DNA of 64,000 nt from Ancylomarina sp048268005 (GTDB lineage: Bacteria > Bacteroidota > Bacteroidia > Bacteroidales > Marinifilaceae), in NCBI GenBank assembly GCA_048268005.1, contig JBLWWJ010000002.1, positions 930,001 through 994,000 of the forward strand, written 5' to 3'. The position numbers and the translations under genes were made by a program. Below the pieces are notes generated by a model. That model worked only from the letters and a program-made list of their open reading frames with translations, was not told the DNA's origin and did not search any database. The stretch's first letter is position 1. Every line of letters starts with the position of its first letter. This document shows positions 25,053 through 34,635 of the stretch, one piece after another.

Positions 25053-27605
25053 ATGAAACGCCCATTCGCCACTGAAAATACGAGTCTAAAAAAGTTTGAG
25101 AATTTAATAGAGAAGAAATATCTGGTTTATAACAGTCTTTTTCTCAATTTGCCTTATCAAGGGGTTGATGTTGGTCAGCTTCTGCCTTTGCTTTCTGCTT
25201 ATTGTGAGGAAAGCTTGAGTGCATCTAAAAGCCCCATTGAAATTATCGATTCTTTTTTTGATACACACACCAATCTTAAAACGGAAGATGAGAAGAACGA
25301 CTTCTTATTTCGTGTGATTTCTTACGTTGAACGGCAGGTGGTTTTGTTTGATAGTATTGAAGATGCTGCTCTGCCTGCAATTCGTGAAGATTCAGACGAT
25401 TTACGACTATCTGATTTGATGAGTCAAACTCAAAATGGAAGCAATTGGGATGACATTCTTCAAAAGCTTGACGAATTTAAAGTGCGAATCGTACTGACGG
25501 CACATCCCACTCAGTTTTACCAGCCAGCGGTGCTCGATATTATGAGTGAGCTAAGAGGTCAAGTTTTGCAGAATGACGTGAATGAGATTGATCTGTTATT
25601 GAATCAATTAGGCTTAACCTCACTCATTAATACAGAGAGTCCAACGCCTCTGGAAGAAGCCAAGAATATTATCTATTTTTGCAAAAATGTCTACTATCAG
25701 GCTATTGGGGAACTCTATAGCCGAATGAAGTGTAAAGTGAAGAACCTTGATAATCCAGAGATTGTTTCCCTTGGCTTTTGGCCGGGTGGAGATAGAGATG
25801 GGAACCCTTACGTGACAAGTGAGATAACCAAGCAAGTGGCTAATGAGTTAAGAATGACTCTTATGAAATGTTATTACTCAGATGTTAAGCGACTTTGCAG
25901 TAAAATTACCTTTAAACATGTTGATGAGAAAATTGAAGCGCTTAGAGATAAGTTATACTCAGCTATGTTTAATCCGGATTATTGTCTGCCTTACCGCTCC
26001 ATATTAGATCCCTTGCTGGAGATTAAAAAGATCATTCAGGAAAAGTATAACGCTTTGTATTTAAATGATCTTCAGGATACCATTGACAAAGTGAGCATTT
26101 TTAAAACGCACTTTGCCAGTCTTGATATCCGACAGGATCATTCAGTACATAAGCAGGTCATCACTTATATTCTTAAGGAAGAGGGTTTAATCAATGAGAC
26201 ACTTGAAGACTTATCAACAGATCAATTGATTGATGTTCTTCTGACTCAGGAGATTAAACTGTCTGATTACCTGTCCTATGATCCTCTTGTGGCTGATACG
26301 ATAGCCAATATGATTCAGCTCCCTTCTATTCAATCGTCAAACGGAGAACAAGGCTGTCACCGGTATATCATTAGCAATTCAGAAGATATCTTCTCCATTC
26401 TTTTTGTCTTTGCCTTATTCAGATGGACGACCCACGATCTTAGCGATATTAATTTTGATATTATTCCACTTTTTGAAACCATGAAGGGTATGAGTGAAGC
26501 CAGTCAGATCATGGAAACCATTTTTAACACAGAACCTTATGCTGAACATCTCAAACGCAGAAATAAGAACCAAACGATGATGCTGGGTTTTTCTGACGGT
26601 ACCAAGGATGGTGGCTATTTAAAGGCGAACTGGTCCATATACAAAACCAAAGAAGCCCTGACTGCCTTGTGTGAGAAATATCAGATTAAATCCATTTTCT
26701 TTGATGGTAGGGGAGGACCACCAGCTCGCGGAGGTGGAAAGACGCATCGTTTCTATGCTTCGCAAGGCGCTAAAATATCAAATGAAGAGATTCAATTGAC
26801 CATACAAGGACAAACCATTACCAGTACTTACGGTACCAAAGATCAATTTCAATACTCTTGTGAGCAATTGATATCAGCAGGACTTTATAATTTTACTTAT
26901 CATGATGAGGCCACTATTTCTGAATCATCCAGACACTTGCTGGAAGATTTGAGTGAATTGAGTTTTCAGAAATATGACGCACTCAAGCATCATGAAATGT
27001 TTATCCCTTATTTGGAAAATGTCAGTCCTTTAAAATATTATTCAAAAGCCAAGATTGGGAGCCGGCCTGTAAAGCGAGGGCAAAAGAAGCAACTGGAATT
27101 AACCGACTTGAGGGCCATTTCCTTTGTGGGTTCCTGGAGTTTGTTGAAACAGAATATACCGGGCTACTTTGGCATTGGCACAGCTCTGAAAAATCTCAAA
27201 GATCAGAATCGCTTAGAGGATTTAAAAGCTTTATATAAAGAGGTTCCTTATTTTAAGGCCTTGATTTCAAATAGTATGATGTCCCTGTCTAAATGCTATT
27301 TTGAGCTTACGGCCTATATGGAAAAAAAGGATGCCTATAGTGATTTTTGGCGCATCTTGTTTGATGAATACCAACTATCAAAAAAGATGATACTTGAAAT
27401 CACAGACTACGATGAATTAATGGCCGATGAACCCATCTCAAAACGATCCATAGAAAACCGGGAAGCTATTGTATTGCCCTTATTGGTGATTCAGCAATAT
27501 GCTTTGCAAAAATTAGGGCAGAAAGCATCTAACAAAGTTGTCTTTGAAAAAATGGTGGTTCGGTCGGTCTATGGGAATATCAATGCTAGTAGGAATTCAG
27601 TTTAA
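25053..27605 (+). CDS. ppc: Phosphoenolpyruvate carboxylase (divergent)
   Basis: 850 residues from the ATG at 25053. Makes oxaloacetate from PEP and bicarbonate to refill the TCA cycle. Conserved blocks are VLTAHPTQ with the catalytic His (about 150), FWPGGDRDGNPYV (about 242), MMLGFSDGTKDGGY (about 510) and the C-terminal RNSV. The mobile-loop glycine motif reads FDGRGGPPARGGG (about 550) where the textbook form is FHGRGGxxGRGG, so a histidine is replaced by aspartate. Length is slightly below that of the E. coli enzyme. Regulation by aspartate or acetyl-CoA cannot be judged from here. Confidence 0.9.
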   Translation: MKRPFATENTSLKKFENLIEKKYLVYNSLFLNLPYQGVDVGQLLPLLSAYCEESLSASKSPIEIIDSFFDTHTNLKTEDEKNDFLFRVISYVERQVVLFDSIEDAALPAIREDSDDLRLSDLMSQTQNGSNWDDILQKLDEFKVRIVLTAHPTQFYQPAVLDIMSELRGQVLQNDVNEIDLLLNQLGLTSLINTESPTPLEEAKNIIYFCKNVYYQAIGELYSRMKCKVKNLDNPEIVSLGFWPGGDRDGNPYVTSEITKQVANELRMTLMKCYYSDVKRLCSKITFKHVDEKIEALRDKLYSAMFNPDYCLPYRSILDPLLEIKKIIQEKYNALYLNDLQDTIDKVSIFKTHFASLDIRQDHSVHKQVITYILKEEGLINETLEDLSTDQLIDVLLTQEIKLSDYLSYDPLVADTIANMIQLPSIQSSNGEQGCHRYIISNSEDIFSILFVFALFRWTTHDLSDINFDIIPLFETMKGMSEASQIMETIFNTEPYAEHLKRRNKNQTMMLGFSDGTKDGGYLKANWSIYKTKEALTALCEKYQIKSIFFDGRGGPPARGGGKTHRFYASQGAKISNEEIQLTIQGQTITSTYGTKDQFQYSCEQLISAGLYNFTYHDEATISESSRHLLEDLSELSFQKYDALKHHEMFIPYLENVSPLKYYSKAKIGSRPVKRGQKKQLELTDLRAISFVGSWSLLKQNIPGYFGIGTALKNLKDQNRLEDLKALYKEVPYFKALISNSMMSLSKCYFELTAYMEKKDAYSDFWRILFDEYQLSKKMILEITDYDELMADEPISKRSIENREAIVLPLLVIQQYALQKLGQKASNKVVFEKMVVRSVYGNINASRNSV

Positions 27606-27708
27606 TTAATTACGAATTGTCAATTACGGATTACGATAGAATGAAAATGAAGTCGAGTTATTTAGTTGAGGATCTATATTGAGATTACAAATTAGATTTC
27701 CCCAATGA

Positions 27709-28611
27709 CTAATGACTACTGATTATCTTTTTCCAATCCACTCTATAAAGAGCTTGTGGTTGTTTGGTTTCTTCGGTGTTGATGTAGAGTTCATTTTTAT
27801 CAGTGAAAACGAGGCCTTCGGTTTGTGCACCTCCTAAAGATTCAAGATCTAAGCGCAGGGCATTGCCAGCAAAGAAATTTTCACCCTTGATGTTTGTAAA
27901 TAGCATCATATAGGTGCGGTAGTTTTTATACCCCACAAGGGCTACAGTTTTACCATCGGCAGTAATATCAGCACCCGTAACCATAAAATCTACATCGAAT
28001 TCAGCTATTGGTTTTAGCTGGTAATCACCTGTAACTTTCGACATGCTGTATAGGCGAGTCTTTTTGTTTGCCCAGTTTTTTGAGAAGAAGTAAAGGGAAT
28101 CCCCATAGGCAAAAAAGGCCTCACAATCGAAATTGTGTTTCATGTTTCGCTTTTCAAAATTTTGCTGATCAGCCCAGGCAAATGTGATGGAATCAACTTC
28201 TAATTCAGCTTGCGTCACCATATCTGATTTCAAAACGCGAAGCACACGTAAATCTTTTCTTTTGCCCCTGTTATTGCCAAAATCACCAATGTAAATGTAG
28301 TTTTCATCTTCAGCCAAATCTTCCCAATCCTTATTGCTGGCATTGCTAATGTGAAGGTTCTTCTTCAGGTCTCCTTTCATATTGTAAGCCAGCAGTTCTG
28401 GCGCACAATCACTATCGTTAATCACCCAAAACAAATCCTTGTGCCACACCATTCCTGATTGTTCGTTCACTTTGGGAGAAAGTTGATCGCTGATCAATTC
28501 GGGAGAATAAACAACAGTTTTAAGGGTATTGGCTTGTTTACAACACGTTTTTTGAGCCATTCCCATTGTTGAAATCAGAAGGGCTAGAAGTGTATAGCTG
28601 AAGTATCGCAT
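27709..28611 (-). CDS. Exported protein, possibly beta-propeller
   Basis: 300 residues from the ATG at 28611, with a signal peptide ending near GMAQ. The body contains repeated strand-turn patterns with aspartates (WVINDSDCAPELLAYN; DWEDLAEDENYIYIGDFGNN; DGKTVALVGYKNYRTYMMLF), resembling secreted Bacteroidota proteins with a six-bladed-propeller-like layout. Function unknown. It lies 49 bp downstream of a DUF2284 gene on the same strand. Confidence 0.6.
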   Translation of the reverse strand: MRYFSYTLLALLISTMGMAQKTCCKQANTLKTVVYSPELISDQLSPKVNEQSGMVWHKDLFWVINDSDCAPELLAYNMKGDLKKNLHISNASNKDWEDLAEDENYIYIGDFGNNRGKRKDLRVLRVLKSDMVTQAELEVDSITFAWADQQNFEKRNMKHNFDCEAFFAYGDSLYFFSKNWANKKTRLYSMSKVTGDYQLKPIAEFDVDFMVTGADITADGKTVALVGYKNYRTYMMLFTNIKGENFFAGNALRLDLESLGGAQTEGLVFTDKNELYINTEETKQPQALYRVDWKKIISSH

Positions 28612-28660
28612 GTATATAAGTATTTTTAGGGCAGGCAATTTACAAAAAAAGCTAGATGTT

Positions 28661-29242
28661 CTATTTCTTAAATAGAATTGCACCTACAGAGCTGACATGA
28701 TTGGGAACTTGTCCAGCCTTAGCCCACTCAAGTTCATGTTGGAATAAGTCTTCCATTATTTTAGTCACATTAAAACCAAAGGCCACCAAATTGTAGCGTA
28801 TCAAGTGGGGCAGATGACAGGCATCGGCTTGTACTGCTTTACAGATGGTGCAGATTTCACATGAGTTGGGCCCAATGAAACGTTCGGATTCGGCTTCAGA
28901 CTTTCTCAAATTATTTTGCAATAAATCTTTGGCAAAGTTATAAGCTGTTAATGCTCTTTCTTCCGAATCTATAAAGGAGAATTGATCACAATCGGTTTTG
29001 TATAAAATTAATTTTATATGCGTGTGATCAGCTGCATATTCCTTAAAGGGAGGGCAATGGGGTGGACAGGTCCATTTCTTCGAAAAATTCTCACAGCCTG
29101 TTTGGCAGTAGGCGTTGAATTCTTTTGGATTCCAATAGGGAAGAATAGATTCAAGTGGCAGTACAACTTCCTTGTTAAGAATTTGTATGTCTTTGTCTTG
29201 AAATTTACTTTTTATATGAGGTCTGTTTACAGCTTGCATCAT
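28661..29242 (-). CDS. DUF2284 family putative metal-binding protein
   Basis: 193 residues. Has the cysteine-rich signature of DUF2284: CQTGCENFSKKWTCPPHCPPF near residues 45-65, then CEICTICKAVQADACHLPH near 130-150. The cysteines probably bind an iron-sulfur cluster or zinc. The biochemical role is not established; relatives occur widely in anaerobes. It starts at one of two consecutive ATG codons. Confidence 0.82.
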   Translation of the reverse strand: MMQAVNRPHIKSKFQDKDIQILNKEVVLPLESILPYWNPKEFNAYCQTGCENFSKKWTCPPHCPPFKEYAADHTHIKLILYKTDCDQFSFIDSEERALTAYNFAKDLLQNNLRKSEAESERFIGPNSCEICTICKAVQADACHLPHLIRYNLVAFGFNVTKIMEDLFQHELEWAKAGQVPNHVSSVGAILFKK

Positions 29243-29612
29243 TGTAATTTTAGGGCAGTAAAATTACATTTATTCTCTTTAATCCCCTATTTATATTTAA
29301 TCCCAGGGGACATGATACATTACGAACATTCCCTCCCTCTTGCCCAGGTGCTCTTTGTGTGAAAAAATAGGAGTCTTAATTTTGTTTCTCTTATTGTCAG
29401 GTAATGAATTGATTAAGTGTTTATAGTAATCTTATGACTAATACAATGGCTTAATTATATTGATCTTAAATAAGCATAAGAATAGGGTATTGCACCTTAG
29501 TTTTTTCGTATATTCGTATTTTAAAATACCTGCGTAATGCTGTGAAGTCCGCATTTTGCGCCTAATTAGTTCATTTGAAGCTTTTAAGAAGCACTATTAT
29601 AAATTCTACTAT
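29243..29612. promoter_or_regulatory. Upstream region of the SLC13 permease with a 14-bp palindrome
   Basis: 370 bp without a gene. A perfect palindrome GTATTTTAAAATAC lies at 29516-29529, about 84 bp before the permease start, and may be an operator. No convincing promoter pair was identified. Confidence 0.35.
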
Positions 29613-31394
29613 ATGCTCAGTTTTGATGCTATTGTTGTATCAATTGTTTTAATTTTTATTGTTCTGTCCTTCTATAAGGAATGGATTGGCCCTGCCTTCA
29701 CTTTCCTGATTGGTGTTGTGACACTCGGAATATTCGGCGTGCTTACACCATCTGAAATTATGGGTGGCTTTGCCAATGATCAGGTCGTGGTGATTTTAAT
29801 GCTGCTCTTGATTGGTGATATTATTCGAGATTTGGGTATTGTTGAGAATCTATTTGATAAGGTGTTTCAACGGGCAAAAACCTACCGACAGTTTATGGCG
29901 AGGATGATGTTTCTGGTAGGTGGATTCTCTGCTTTTTTGAATAATACACCCTTGGTTGCTGTCATGATGCCTTACGTTCATTCATGGAGTAAACGAAATA
30001 AAATATCACCCTCAAAACTATTGATTCCCCTATCATATTCAGCCATTTTAGGTGGTTGTATTACGCTGATAGGAACATCGACCAACCTGATAGTAAATGG
30101 TATGGTTGTGGATCAGAATATCATTCCGGGCTTGGAGTCTTTGGATATGTTTGACTTCGCCTATGTGGGTATTCCAATGATGTTTATTGGCTCGGCTTAC
30201 CTTTTATTTGTGGGGAAAAAGCTATTGCCAGATAATGCCGATACCTTAGATAAATTCTCAGAAAATTCACGACAGTATATTGTTGAAGCACATGTGCGTC
30301 CGGGTTCTGATTTGAATGGGAAAACTATTGGAGAGGCTAATCTGCGAAACTTGCAAGGCTTATACCTCTTTCAAATCAAGAGGAATAACAGAAAGGTAGC
30401 CGCTGTTTCTTCCGAATTTATCCTGGAAGAAGGGGATCGCTTATTCTTTGCTGGAGCAACAGAAACTATTGCCGATTTAATTCTTGCAAACAAGGGGTTG
30501 ACCCTGCCTACGGTTGGAATGTTGAGTCATAAGAAGCAACTGGAGGTGGTTGAGATTGTGGTTTCACATAACTCAACCCTGATATCTAAGACTGTAAAAG
30601 AAGCCAATTTCCGTGGCAAATACGATGCGGCTGTTATTGCCATTCATAGAAATGGGGAGCGTATGTCTGGGAAGATAGGTGATGTTAAAGTACGTGCTGG
30701 TGATGTGCTTCTTCTTTTGGGTGGAGATGACTTTACTGCAAGAACACTGCGTGTTCAGGATTTCTACTTTATATCTAAGGTGAAGGAATATCGTAAGCAA
30801 GAGAATTATAAGATTGGTTTGTTATTGGGAGGAACTATTTTGGCTGTGATTTTATCAGCTTTAAAAATTGTGCCGCTTTTCATGACATTAATTGTAATGA
30901 TTATTGTGATTTTAGCTCTTAAGATAACGAACCCTAAAGATATCGCAGCCAGTATCGATTTCAACCTGGCCATGATTATTGCCCTCTCGCTGGCTTTTGG
31001 AACGGCTATGATCAAATCAGGACTTGCCGAGTTGATTGCTGATCTACTCATATCTGTCTTTATTCCTCTGGGACGAGTTGGGATACTCTTTGGGATCTAC
31101 TTGATAACAACAATTTTAGCTGCCTATGTGACCAATAAGGCTGCCGTTGCTATCATTTTTCCAATATCATTGAGTATGGCACTAAATCTGCATTTAAACC
31201 CGGAGCCTTTTGTATTGATTGTTGCCTTTGCAGCAGCTGCCAACTTCATGACACCTATTGGTTATCAGACCAACCTGATGGTTTATGGGCCAGGTTCCTA
31301 TAAATTTGGTGATTTCTTTAAGATTGGTTTACCACTAACTATCATCTATATGGTCGTTTGTGTATCCATACTTTCCTATATTTACTTTTATTAG
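29613..31394 (+). CDS. SLC13/DASS-type permease with two TrkA-C domains
   Basis: 593 residues from the ATG at 29613; an in-frame TTG further up is rejected. Polytopic membrane protein with an N-terminal half of about six helices, two cytosolic TrkA-C (RCK_C) domains (about 225-290, GSDLNGKTIGEANLR..EEGDRLFFAG, and about 310-380, STLISKTVKEANFRG..RAGDVLLLLGG), and a C-terminal membrane half. SLC13-type signatures are NNTPLVAVMMP and a matching TNKAAVAIIFP. It likely imports an anion such as sulfate or a dicarboxylate; the substrate cannot be assigned. A nearby cysQ makes sulfate worth considering. Confidence 0.85.
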   Translation: MLSFDAIVVSIVLIFIVLSFYKEWIGPAFTFLIGVVTLGIFGVLTPSEIMGGFANDQVVVILMLLLIGDIIRDLGIVENLFDKVFQRAKTYRQFMARMMFLVGGFSAFLNNTPLVAVMMPYVHSWSKRNKISPSKLLIPLSYSAILGGCITLIGTSTNLIVNGMVVDQNIIPGLESLDMFDFAYVGIPMMFIGSAYLLFVGKKLLPDNADTLDKFSENSRQYIVEAHVRPGSDLNGKTIGEANLRNLQGLYLFQIKRNNRKVAAVSSEFILEEGDRLFFAGATETIADLILANKGLTLPTVGMLSHKKQLEVVEIVVSHNSTLISKTVKEANFRGKYDAAVIAIHRNGERMSGKIGDVKVRAGDVLLLLGGDDFTARTLRVQDFYFISKVKEYRKQENYKIGLLLGGTILAVILSALKIVPLFMTLIVMIIVILALKITNPKDIAASIDFNLAMIIALSLAFGTAMIKSGLAELIADLLISVFIPLGRVGILFGIYLITTILAAYVTNKAAVAIIFPISLSMALNLHLNPEPFVLIVAFAAAANFMTPIGYQTNLMVYGPGSYKFGDFFKIGLPLTIIYMVVCVSILSYIYFY

Positions 31395-31479
31395 GAAGTC
31401 CGTTTAAAAACATTCTTTTTGTTAAATAATTTATTTAGTTTCGTCCAAATTTTATTCACATAATAATACTTGAGCAAGG

Positions 31480-32313
31480 ATGAGATCATTTTTACTTTTT
31501 ATAAGTTTTATCTTTCTATACCATTTAGGCTATTCTCAGAACGATACAACGATTTACTATAAGGCAAACAATAAGCCTGCCTTGGGTAAGGAAGATGCGA
31601 TTCGATATATTTCAATAAAAGAAAAGAATGAAAATAGATTTAAAATATCGACTTATAGAAAAACTGAAGATAAATGGGTAAAATCTTTTAATGATAAGAT
31701 CGCTAGTTTTGAAAATGATTCTGTAATTATCATTAAATCTCAGTTTAAGGGCTTATCTGCCAACAGATTTATTTATAGAGTATTTGAGAATCGGGGATCT
31801 GGATTTCATATCAGGGATTACGATGAAAATGGGAACATGCTGACAGAAGGCTTATCCAGAACACTTATCGTTCCACACTGGGAAGGACAAGTAACAAACT
31901 ATTATAAATCGGGTAAGTTACAATCGATAAGTCGATATAAAAACAATCAGGTTAAATCAAATGAAGTGTGGATGTATAGTGGTAAATTGCATCTAAAGAA
32001 CGTATTTAAAACTGTAGATGTGATGCCTCAATTTAAAACTGGGGACGCGGATTTACAAAGATATATTGGATCTTCGGTTCAATACCCAAGGATAGCACAA
32101 GAAAACGGAATAACAGGTTGTGTTGTTGTCGATTTCATTGTGGATGAAAATGGTAATGTTATTAATGAACACATTCGAAGGAGTGTTGATCATTATCTTG
32201 ATGAGGAGGCTTTGAGAGTTGCCAGAAATATGCCCCAATGGACACCTGGCTTACTTGATGGGAAGGCTGTGAAAGTATCATACAGCATGCCGATTAATTT
32301 TAGATTAGAATAG
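31480..32313 (+). CDS. Energy transducer TonB-like exported protein
   Basis: 277 residues. The signal peptide ends near GYSQ. The middle contains two MORN/YwqK-like strands (DYDENGNMLTEGLS; NYYKSGKLQSISRY). Residues about 180-277 form a TonB C-terminal domain (VQYPRIAQENGITGCVVVDFIVDENGNVI..ALRVARNMPQWTPGLLDGKAVKVSYSMPI). It has no N-terminal membrane anchor and proline-rich spacer of classic TonB, so it is more likely an accessory protein of the Bacteroidota TonB-domain class. It ends 2 bp before cysQ. Confidence 0.8.
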   Translation: MRSFLLFISFIFLYHLGYSQNDTTIYYKANNKPALGKEDAIRYISIKEKNENRFKISTYRKTEDKWVKSFNDKIASFENDSVIIIKSQFKGLSANRFIYRVFENRGSGFHIRDYDENGNMLTEGLSRTLIVPHWEGQVTNYYKSGKLQSISRYKNNQVKSNEVWMYSGKLHLKNVFKTVDVMPQFKTGDADLQRYIGSSVQYPRIAQENGITGCVVVDFIVDENGNVINEHIRRSVDHYLDEEALRVARNMPQWTPGLLDGKAVKVSYSMPINFRLE

Positions 32314-32315
32314 AG

Positions 32316-33122
32316 ATGAATAAAGACTATAGAAAAGAGCTTTTAAGTGCATCCATTGAGGCTTGTATAAAAGCAGGGAAAGAAATATTGGATGTCTACC
32401 AGTCAGATGATTTTAATATACAATTGAAATCGGATGATAGTCCATTGACCATTGCAGACCAAAGAGCACACAATGCTATTGTTTCGGTTTTGGACCAATT
32501 TGATATCCCGGTTTTGAGTGAAGAGGGGACACACTTACCTTACGAAGAGCGTAAAGCTTGGAAAGAATGTTGGATCGTTGATCCATTGGATGGAACCAAA
32601 GAATTTATAAAACGCAACGATGAGTTTACGGTAAATGTTGCATTAGTTATAGATGGGAAAGCGGTTGCTGGTGTTATTTATGTGCCGGTCTACAAGCAAC
32701 TTTATTTTGCTGATGAACTTTTAGGTGCTTTCCGTTGTGATGATGTTTTAGAAAATACCCAACTTGAAGATTTGATGTCTGCATCCAAGCAACTACCATT
32801 TGAGCAGGAGAGAAGGGGCATTCGCGTTGTGGGATCACGATCGCATATGAATGATGAAACGCGCCAATTCATCGAATCTTTACGAGATAATGGGGATGAG
32901 GTTGAAATGGTTGCTAAGGGAAGTTCGCTGAAGTTGTGTTTAATTGCTGAAGGAACGGCGGATGTTTACCCTCGTTATGCTCCGACCATGGAATGGGATA
33001 TAGCTGCTGGTCATGCAATCGTCTCTGCTTCGGGAGCTGTAATTAAACAATTGGGTTCTGGGGAAGACTTAGCCTACAATAAAGCTGATTTATTGAATCC
33101 TTATTTTATCTGTAAACGATAA
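32316..33122 (+). CDS. cysQ: 3'(2'),5'-bisphosphate nucleotidase
   Basis: 268 residues. Removes the 3' phosphate of PAP produced by sulfate assimilation. It has the metal-binding motifs of the inositol monophosphatase superfamily: SDDSPLTIADQRAH (about 38-50), DPLDGTKEF (about 88-96) and MEWDIAAGHAIV near 225-236. Length fits CysQ. It begins 2 bp after the TonB-like gene, so translation may be coupled, although the two functions are not obviously linked. Confidence 0.9.
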   Translation: MNKDYRKELLSASIEACIKAGKEILDVYQSDDFNIQLKSDDSPLTIADQRAHNAIVSVLDQFDIPVLSEEGTHLPYEERKAWKECWIVDPLDGTKEFIKRNDEFTVNVALVIDGKAVAGVIYVPVYKQLYFADELLGAFRCDDVLENTQLEDLMSASKQLPFEQERRGIRVVGSRSHMNDETRQFIESLRDNGDEVEMVAKGSSLKLCLIAEGTADVYPRYAPTMEWDIAAGHAIVSASGAVIKQLGSGEDLAYNKADLLNPYFICKR

Positions 33123-33437
33123 AGAAGGTGTTTTATCTGATAATTTAAACCATCATGCTTTTGGTCATACCTAACAGCTAGCCAAGATTTGTAATCTGGG
33201 ATTAAGGAATTAGCGATTTGCAATCGCCAAAGCCGTATAAGGGAATTAAAAATCCCAAACTCAAAATCTGCAGATAACATATCTTCAGAAGCCTAAAGAA
33301 GAAGTCCTGGCAGGTATAAATTAATTCCCCAGAATGTCATAATTTTCAGAATGGACATACTGAATAGTTTTAAATCTGTTAATTATGAGTATTCTGTAAT
33401 TGTGTGAATGTCTTTTTGATAGGATAGATATAAAAAT
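33123..33437. other. Intergenic region with possible decayed repeat
   Basis: 315 bp without a gene. Around 33210-33231 the sequence GCGATTTGCAATCGC is an inverted repeat, flanked by GGGATTAAGG and GGGAATTAAAAATCCC. From memory, similar sequence recurs between genes in other Bacteroidota, so this may be the remains of an intergenic repeat. Confidence 0.35.
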
Positions 33438-33470
33438 AAAAAGGGTGCTAAAATATTTTAGCACCCTTTT
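33438..33470. terminator. Bidirectional intrinsic terminator
   Basis: AAAAGGGTGCTAAAA pairs with TTTTAGCACCCTTTT across a short loop. It lies between cysQ (+) and the end of the aromatic operon (-). Confidence 0.85.
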
Positions 33471-33490
33471 CTATTTTGTAGAACTCAAGT

Positions 33491-34558
33491 TTATTTCTTT
33501 TCGTTCATAATCTCGGTCTGATGTGCAATAGATTCTTCGTGAATCGCTTTGAAAAGTTTGCTGATGAATCGCTCGCTAAGGTTGGTGTCTTTAGATTGAG
33601 CTAAATGTTTCTCTAAAATACTTTCCCAACGTCCGGACTGAAGAATGGTCATATTATTCTCTTTTTTGTATTGACCAATTGAATTTGAAGCTTCCATTCT
33701 CTTTTGAAGAATAGCCATCACTTCATTATCGTATTGGTCAATTTTGAATCGCAAATCTTCAAGCGTGTCCAAAGAAATACCATCCGGATTTTCTAAACGC
33801 AACTCCAAACTCGTAAGAAGTTGAGTCAGCTGTTTAGGAGTGATCTGCTGTTTGGCATCACTCCAGGCTTCATCTGGTGTTGGATGCGTTTCAATCATCA
33901 AGCCATCGAAGTTAAGGTCCATGGCTTTTTGAGATACCGACTGCAATAATTCGCGATTACCACAAATATGGCTGGGATCACAAATAATTGGCATATCAGG
34001 CATGCGTCGTTTTAGTTCAATAGGAATCTGCCATTGTGGAATGTTTCTGTAGATGCTATGTTCGTAGCTCGAGAAACCACGATGAATAGCCCCTAATTGT
34101 TTGATACCTGCTTTTTCTAATCTCTCCAAGGCACCCATCCAAAGCTCAACATCTGGGTTGACCGGATTTTTTACTAATACTGGAATGTCAACCCCCTGTA
34201 GAGCATCAGCAATTTCCTGCATGGCAAAAGGATTGGCTGAAGTACGAGCTCCAACCCATAAGATATCGACACCATATTTAAGCGCATCGAAAACATGATT
34301 AACATTGGCAACCTCGGTAGCTGTTTGCATACCTGTTTCCTTTTGAACCGTTTTCATCCACTCAAGACCTTCACGCCCTACACCTTCGAAACAGTTTGGT
34401 CGGGTACGGGGTTTCCAGATACCTGCACGGAAGATATTAATGCCTTCTTCTTGTAAAAGGCGAGCTGAATTTAGAACCTGCTCTTCGGTTTCTGCACTAC
34501 ATGGGCCAGCAATAATTAATGGTCTTTCGATCTTATTTAAATCTAACTTACTTTTCAT
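33491..34558 (-). CDS. DAHP synthase fused to chorismate mutase
   Basis: 355 residues. First step of the shikimate pathway (PEP plus erythrose-4-phosphate) fused to the chorismate branch enzyme. The N-terminal domain is a type I-beta/KDPG-like DAHP synthase (IAGPCSAETEEQV at 16-28; KPRTRPNCFEG near 47; PVLVKNPVNPD; CDPSHICGNRE). The C-terminal domain (about 265-350) is an AroQ-type chorismate mutase (LRFKIDQYDNEVMAILQKRM; IGQYKKENN). This fusion is common in Bacteroidota and fits with the PheA here lacking a mutase domain. Last gene of the operon pheA-aminotransferase-tyrA. Confidence 0.93.
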   Translation of the reverse strand: MKSKLDLNKIERPLIIAGPCSAETEEQVLNSARLLQEEGINIFRAGIWKPRTRPNCFEGVGREGLEWMKTVQKETGMQTATEVANVNHVFDALKYGVDILWVGARTSANPFAMQEIADALQGVDIPVLVKNPVNPDVELWMGALERLEKAGIKQLGAIHRGFSSYEHSIYRNIPQWQIPIELKRRMPDMPIICDPSHICGNRELLQSVSQKAMDLNFDGLMIETHPTPDEAWSDAKQQITPKQLTQLLTSLELRLENPDGISLDTLEDLRFKIDQYDNEVMAILQKRMEASNSIGQYKKENNMTILQSGRWESILEKHLAQSKDTNLSERFISKLFKAIHEESIAHQTEIMNEKK

Positions 34559-34635
34559 TTTCTTCTGTAATTTGGCTGATAGTTAGCAATTTTTCATCAC
34601 TAATTAAAATATGAACTAATAATTTTCCTGTGGTA

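Noticed and set aside
29018..29362. 114-codon ORF on + over the DUF2284 gene start
   Set aside because: Most of it is antisense to the DUF2284 coding sequence and the rest reads through intergenic sequence without recognisable protein features.
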